Source: Elusimicrobiota bacterium
GTDB taxonomy: Bacteria; Elusimicrobiota; Elusimicrobia; UBA1565; UBA9628
Assembly (NCBI GenBank): GCA_016194625.1
Contig: JACQBB010000395.1
Span: 1 to 8,517 of the forward strand
Length of the DNA: 8,517 nt
Reading direction: 5' to 3'
Notes under the pieces: generated by a model
Databases searched by the model: none
What the model was told of the DNA's origin: nothing
What the model saw: only the letters and a program-made list of their open reading frames with translations
Position numbers and translations under genes: made by a program
Part shown: in pieces, positions 4,991 to 8,517 of the stretch
How positions within the stretch are numbered: the stretch's first letter is position 1
How the letters are laid out: every line of letters starts with the position of its first letter

Positions 4991-6961
4991 ATGAAGTCCA
5001 CATTCCTTGAACGGAACAAGAAGAAGAGCGCTCTGGCCGCGCTGCTGTTGTTCCTGCGTCAGCGCAAGGCGGTGGTCGTCCTGTTGCTGCTCGTCCTGAT
5101 CGCCTCGACGGTGTTCCTTAGCCCCTCCTCCTGGATGACCGGCCTGCCGGGCGGGACGCGTCTGGCGGCCAGCGTCGCGTGGGTGGCCGGCAAGATGGGC
5201 GTGGACGTCTCCCAGTGGGGTCTGGCCGGCGACAAGCACTCCTTCAACGACCTGATGGCGGCCTTCGCCTCCGCGAAGGCCAACTCCGGCAAGGGCCCCA
5301 TCGGCTGGGGCGCCTTCTTCGGGCGTCCGTCGAACGCGGGCTCGGGAGCGGGCGGCGCCGGATCGGCGCAGGATTCGCTCGGTTTCGTCAAGGGCAGCAA
5401 GTCCGACTTGGAGTCCGCCGGCGCCTCGGCCAAGGGCGGCGGCATCTCGGGCGCCTTCACTCCGGAGGATTCGAAGAACGATCCGGACGGCAACACCGTC
5501 GCGCTCGACTCCAAGGACGTGGGCGGCGAACGCGAGGGCTGGGTCAAGAGCGCTTTCGCGGGCGGCTTCATGAACGGCCTGCTCGGCGGCGGCGGCGCGG
5601 GCGCCGACGGCGCGGGCGGCGGCGCGGGCGCGCTGTCCGGCGGCGCCTACGCGGGCAAGGGTTTCTTCGGCGGCCGCGGCGGCGCCGTCTCCGGGGGCGG
5701 CGACCTCGTCAAGAAGGGCCTCGAAGGCGTCGATCCCGTGCAGGTCCCCAAGAACAAGATCGCCGGCGCCAACAACGGGAAGGCGACCAAGATGACGTGG
5801 CACCGCGTCGAGTCCAAGGCGATGGCGAGCGCGACCGGCAAGAAGAACGACCTTTCGAACTTCGGGAAGTTGGCGGAGGGCAGCCTGCGCGCGCGCGCGT
5901 CCAGCCCCTACGCGCAGCAGTCCGGCGACAAGTACTGCGCGCCTCCCGGCTGCCCGGGCGAGTTCGCGGTGACCAACACCGGCTCCATCTACGACGGCAG
6001 CAAGGTGGAAGACCTGACGAAGGGCTTCGTCTCGGCTCCGCCGGTCGACGGCATGCAGTCGCCGGCCATCCCCGACACCGCGATGGCGCAGGATTACCTG
6101 GGCGACGCGGCGCGGATGCAGGACGACGCCAAGAAGTGCCAGGACCTCGACAAGGAGTACGGCCCTCGCGAGCAGGCCCTGCTCAACCACATCTCCAGCA
6201 ACGATCCGGCGGACAATTCCCTGATGACCCAGTTCAACCGGGCCGGCTGCGGCAGCGGCGGCTGCAGCAAGAGCAAGGCCAACTACTGCAAGGGCCTGGG
6301 CAACCAGATGCGGGCGACGTGCCAGCAGTACCAGACCGTCCGCTGCCAGCACAGCCAGGCGTGCCCGCTGACCTCGCATCCCGGCAAGTCGTGCCCCGAC
6401 GCCAACGACCTGGCGGAGTGCAACCAGGGCGACGGAGTCCATTCGTCCCCGACCCCGGTCCACGCTCCCGGCGGCGACACCGCCGTCACCGTGAACTCGA
6501 ACGGCGAGCGCTCCCAGGGCGCGATGACGACCGGCGCCAAGAACATCATCGAGACCGACTCCATGCAGATCCGCGCGTCCAACGACCGCCACACGGCGGA
6601 TTCGTGCGCCGACCAGCAGAACCAGCGCTACGACGCCAAGGAGTCTCAGAAGGTCAGCATCCTGATCAGCGTCTCGCAGGCGTATTACGACAAGGCCTGC
6701 GATAAGCCGACCCCGCCGATCACCCTGCTGACTCCCCCGGCCGAGCGCAAGAAGATCCAGGACAAGATCAACTTCTGCAAGTCCCAGGTCGGCCGCTACC
6801 ACGCGGTCTGCGGCCAGTACAACGACCTGCGCTGCACGCATCTCAACGCCTGCGAATCGACCCGGCCCGAGACGGCCGATTCGTGCCGGAGCGACTGCGC
6901 CGACATCCAGACCGCGGACGACCTGAAGAAGCTGCAGGAAACTCTCTACGGCAAACCGTGA
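4991..6961 (+). CDS. Membrane-anchored protein with duplicated cysteine-rich module (656 aa)
   Basis: ATG at 4991 follows AGAGG (4981-4985). The N-terminus is basic (ERNKKK) with a short hydrophobic patch (13-22) and a strong anchor at about 26-43, no clear signal peptidase site, so probably N-in with the rest outside. Residues about 50-300 are Gly/Ala/Ser-rich with several very Gly-rich runs near 195-240. YDG is at 334-336. The C-terminal third is cysteine-rich and contains two related units: cysteines at 433, 444, 452, 458, 468 and at 596, 607, 615, 621, 632, giving C-x10-C-x7-C-x5-C-x9/10-C twice, with shared QY, R-C and H...AC residues. Each unit is preceded by a C-x6/7-Y segment (Cys383, Cys539). 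This suggests a disulfide-stabilised extracytoplasmic domain, possibly for binding or assembly. It has its own promoter and is followed 25 bases later by another gene. No known family recognised. Confidence 0.9.
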   Translation: MKSTFLERNKKKSALAALLLFLRQRKAVVVLLLLVLIASTVFLSPSSWMTGLPGGTRLAASVAWVAGKMGVDVSQWGLAGDKHSFNDLMAAFASAKANSGKGPIGWGAFFGRPSNAGSGAGGAGSAQDSLGFVKGSKSDLESAGASAKGGGISGAFTPEDSKNDPDGNTVALDSKDVGGEREGWVKSAFAGGFMNGLLGGGGAGADGAGGGAGALSGGAYAGKGFFGGRGGAVSGGGDLVKKGLEGVDPVQVPKNKIAGANNGKATKMTWHRVESKAMASATGKKNDLSNFGKLAEGSLRARASSPYAQQSGDKYCAPPGCPGEFAVTNTGSIYDGSKVEDLTKGFVSAPPVDGMQSPAIPDTAMAQDYLGDAARMQDDAKKCQDLDKEYGPREQALLNHISSNDPADNSLMTQFNRAGCGSGGCSKSKANYCKGLGNQMRATCQQYQTVRCQHSQACPLTSHPGKSCPDANDLAECNQGDGVHSSPTPVHAPGGDTAVTVNSNGERSQGAMTTGAKNIIETDSMQIRASNDRHTADSCADQQNQRYDAKESQKVSILISVSQAYYDKACDKPTPPITLLTPPAERKKIQDKINFCKSQVGRYHAVCGQYNDLRCTHLNACESTRPETADSCRSDCADIQTADDLKKLQETLYGKP

Positions 6962-6986
6962 GCGGACGAATCTAAGGAGAATCATC

Positions 6987-8517
6987 ATGGACGCCCCCAA
7001 GATCCCGACCCTGAAGGACTCGCAGAAGCCCCAGGTGAAGGTGCGCGGCCTCGAGGCCGGCGTGACCCTCTTCGACCGGCTGAAGCAGTTCAAGAAGAAG
7101 GACCTGGCCTTCATCCTGGCGGGCCTGGGCACCCTCTTCATGGCTCCGCTGGCCGAGCATTTCATGATGGCGCCCGAGCAGGCGTCCGACCTGACGCCGG
7201 GCATGTCCGGCAAGGGCGGTTCCGGCAGCGGCGGCCTGTTCGGCAGCGGGTCCAGCCCGTACGAGGTCGGCGCCAACGGCCTGGCCCAGGGCAGCCCCAG
7301 CGGCGGCGGCTCCGACATCATCACTCCCTTGAACGTGCGCGACCCCAGCGCCCTCGTGATGGGCCCCGGCGCGACCCAGCAGCCGCCCACGCAGTCCGCG
7401 GCCCCGGCCACGCCTCCGCCCACCGCGCCGGCGACCAAGGACTCCGACCTGCGCGACGCCCTGGCGGCCTCGGGCGCCCGCGCGGCCGGCGCCGCCTCCA
7501 AGGCGGCCAAGGCCCTGCTCCCCGTGCCCAAGGTCGCGCTCAGCGGCGCCGGCGGCCTGCGCGGCCTCGGCGTGGCGTCCGGCGGCACCAGCGCGTCTTC
7601 CGGCGGCGGCCCGATCCAGTCGTCCAATTCCCTGTCCAAGGCGAACTCCGGGGGCGGTCTGTCCACCGTGAAGGCCCTCCCCGGCTATCGCGGCCCGGCC
7701 AGCGGCCGCGGCCAGGGCCAGGGCGGCAGCGGCATCGAGGGTCTGAAGAAGGCCGCCGGCGACGCCGGCGAGCGCATGAACCAGGGCGCCGCGTCCACGG
7801 CGCTGACCGACGCGGCCGCGCAGGCGATCCCGAACGGCGGCACCGGCCTGGGCGGCAGCGGCGCGGGCGGCACCGGCAAAGAGGACAAGGCCTTCGGCGG
7901 CAACCAGGACAAGGGCGCCAAGAGCGTCGGCGAGTCCCTCGAGTTCCTGAAGCAGAAGGCGATCCAGGAGAAGAAGATCGAGCTGTGGGCCAAGGAGCAG
8001 GAAGCCAAGGACATGAACCTGCTCGGCCATCAGATCCTGAACGACGGCCTGAAGACCGTCGCGTCCGAGGGCCTGTTCAAGCCCATGGCGGCCTGCATCG
8101 GCAACTTCATGGGCGGCAAGCCCTGCATCGACCCGACGGGCGCCGGCAGCTGGATCTGCAACGGCGTCGGCGACGGCGCTCCGCCGCCGTTCCCGATCGC
8201 GTCGGACAAGGTCACCAAGGACTCGAGCTGCGCGGGCTCCAAGGACAAGCCGGCCAGCTACTACCGCGACTCCGCCAACAACATCTTCGCCTGCGGCGGC
8301 GGCGGCAAGCAGGTCGGCAAGAACTGCATCCTCAACGGCGGGGCCGACGCCGGCGCCAAGAGCGGGACGGGCGACGAGCGGTCGGTCCAGTGGGCCCAGA
8401 ACCAGAAGACCGTCGACGGTCTCGGGGCCGGCTGCGACAGCGCCGACTCCTTGATGAAGGAGCAGTTCGCCCAGGGCGACTCCGGCAAGTCCGTCCGCGA
8501 TTTCCTGACCGAGTACA
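6987..8517 (+). CDS. Membrane-anchored Gly/Ala-rich protein with C-terminal cysteines, 3' end outside window
   Basis: ATG at 6987 is preceded by AAGGAG at 6974-6979 with seven-base spacing. The frame is open through 510 codons to the right edge, so the end is missing. Order of parts: basic tail ending QFKKKD (34-39); a moderately hydrophobic anchor about 40-56 (FILAGLGTLFMAPLAEHF region); Gly/Ser/Pro-rich linker with a Thr/Pro/Ala segment near 130-150; an Ala/Gly stretch with short basic helices; a charged helical segment about 320-345 that could form a coiled coil; then seven cysteines at 370, 380, 391, 415, 436, 447 and 483 in a Gly/Asp/Asn-rich setting. It follows the 656-aa gene by 25 bases and is probably in the same unit. 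Unlike that protein, the cysteines show no clear internal duplication. Function not recognised. Confidence 0.88.
   Translation, partial: MDAPKIPTLKDSQKPQVKVRGLEAGVTLFDRLKQFKKKDLAFILAGLGTLFMAPLAEHFMMAPEQASDLTPGMSGKGGSGSGGLFGSGSSPYEVGANGLAQGSPSGGGSDIITPLNVRDPSALVMGPGATQQPPTQSAAPATPPPTAPATKDSDLRDALAASGARAAGAASKAAKALLPVPKVALSGAGGLRGLGVASGGTSASSGGGPIQSSNSLSKANSGGGLSTVKALPGYRGPASGRGQGQGGSGIEGLKKAAGDAGERMNQGAASTALTDAAAQAIPNGGTGLGGSGAGGTGKEDKAFGGNQDKGAKSVGESLEFLKQKAIQEKKIELWAKEQEAKDMNLLGHQILNDGLKTVASEGLFKPMAACIGNFMGGKPCIDPTGAGSWICNGVGDGAPPPFPIASDKVTKDSSCAGSKDKPASYYRDSANNIFACGGGGKQVGKNCILNGGADAGAKSGTGDERSVQWAQNQKTVDGLGAGCDSADSLMKEQFAQGDSGKSVRDFLTEY

Noticed and set aside
5587..5700. Collagen-like triple-helix region in the Gly-rich run of the 656-aa protein
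   Set aside because: Glycines come in clusters (GG, GGG), not in a regular Gly-X-Y period.
4961..7666. Long minus-strand open frame (901 codons) opposite the last two genes
   Set aside because: Its product is Arg/Ala/Gly/Leu-rich without domain order, it crosses the promoter and two plus-strand genes that have good starts, and such frames are expected opposite GC-rich coding DNA that avoids AT-rich codons.
6972..8030. Minus-strand open frame (352 codons) opposite the last gene
   Set aside because: Shadow of the plus-strand frame that begins at 6987 with AAGGAG and runs open to the window edge.
1..8517. tRNA, rRNA, CRISPR arrays, insertion sequences or attachment sites
   Set aside because: No cloverleaf, spaced repeats, transposase motifs or terminal inverted repeats were seen on either strand.

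Overview
The window is strongly GC-rich, with coding on the + strand throughout. It shows purine-rich ribosome binding sites, two near-consensus sigma-70 type promoters and one clear intrinsic terminator, so it is bacterial. I could not recognise any gene by name. The style of the proteins (large, Gly/Ala/Ser-rich, membrane-anchored, in a paralogous row) reminds me of uncultured Elusimicrobiota, but this is an impression, not a demonstrated placement; other GC-rich envelope-complex Gram-negatives remain possible.

Layout. (1) Positions 1-95 hold the last 30 codons of an upstream gene with a charged, helix-prone tail. (2) 109-1650 holds one membrane-protein gene that is cut by an in-frame TAA at 340-342 into a 77-residue N-terminal piece and a 434-residue remainder. 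A strong hairpin terminator at 1673-1706 closes this unit. (3) A promoter at 1757-1785 starts a two-gene unit: 1847-3322 (491 aa) and 3371-4897 (508 aa). (4) A second promoter of the same design at 4939-4967 starts 4991-6961 (656 aa) and 6987 to beyond the right edge (at least 510 aa). The two promoters share an identical 13-bp A-rich element about 15-17 bp upstream of the -35 box.

All the main proteins share one plan: a short basic cytoplasmic tail, one hydrophobic anchor near the N-terminus, then a long Gly/Ala/Ser-rich stretch predicted to lie outside the cytoplasm. The first three end in a set of hydrophobic segments; two of them share an APWQ-headed membrane domain. The last two instead end in cysteine-bearing domains; the 656-aa protein carries a clearly duplicated cysteine module. 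Taken together this looks like a locus for an envelope-embedded or surface assembly built from related subunits. The function is unknown and no enzymatic motif was seen. The main oddities are the in-frame stop, the shared promoter module, the duplicated cysteine domain and the paralogous row itself.
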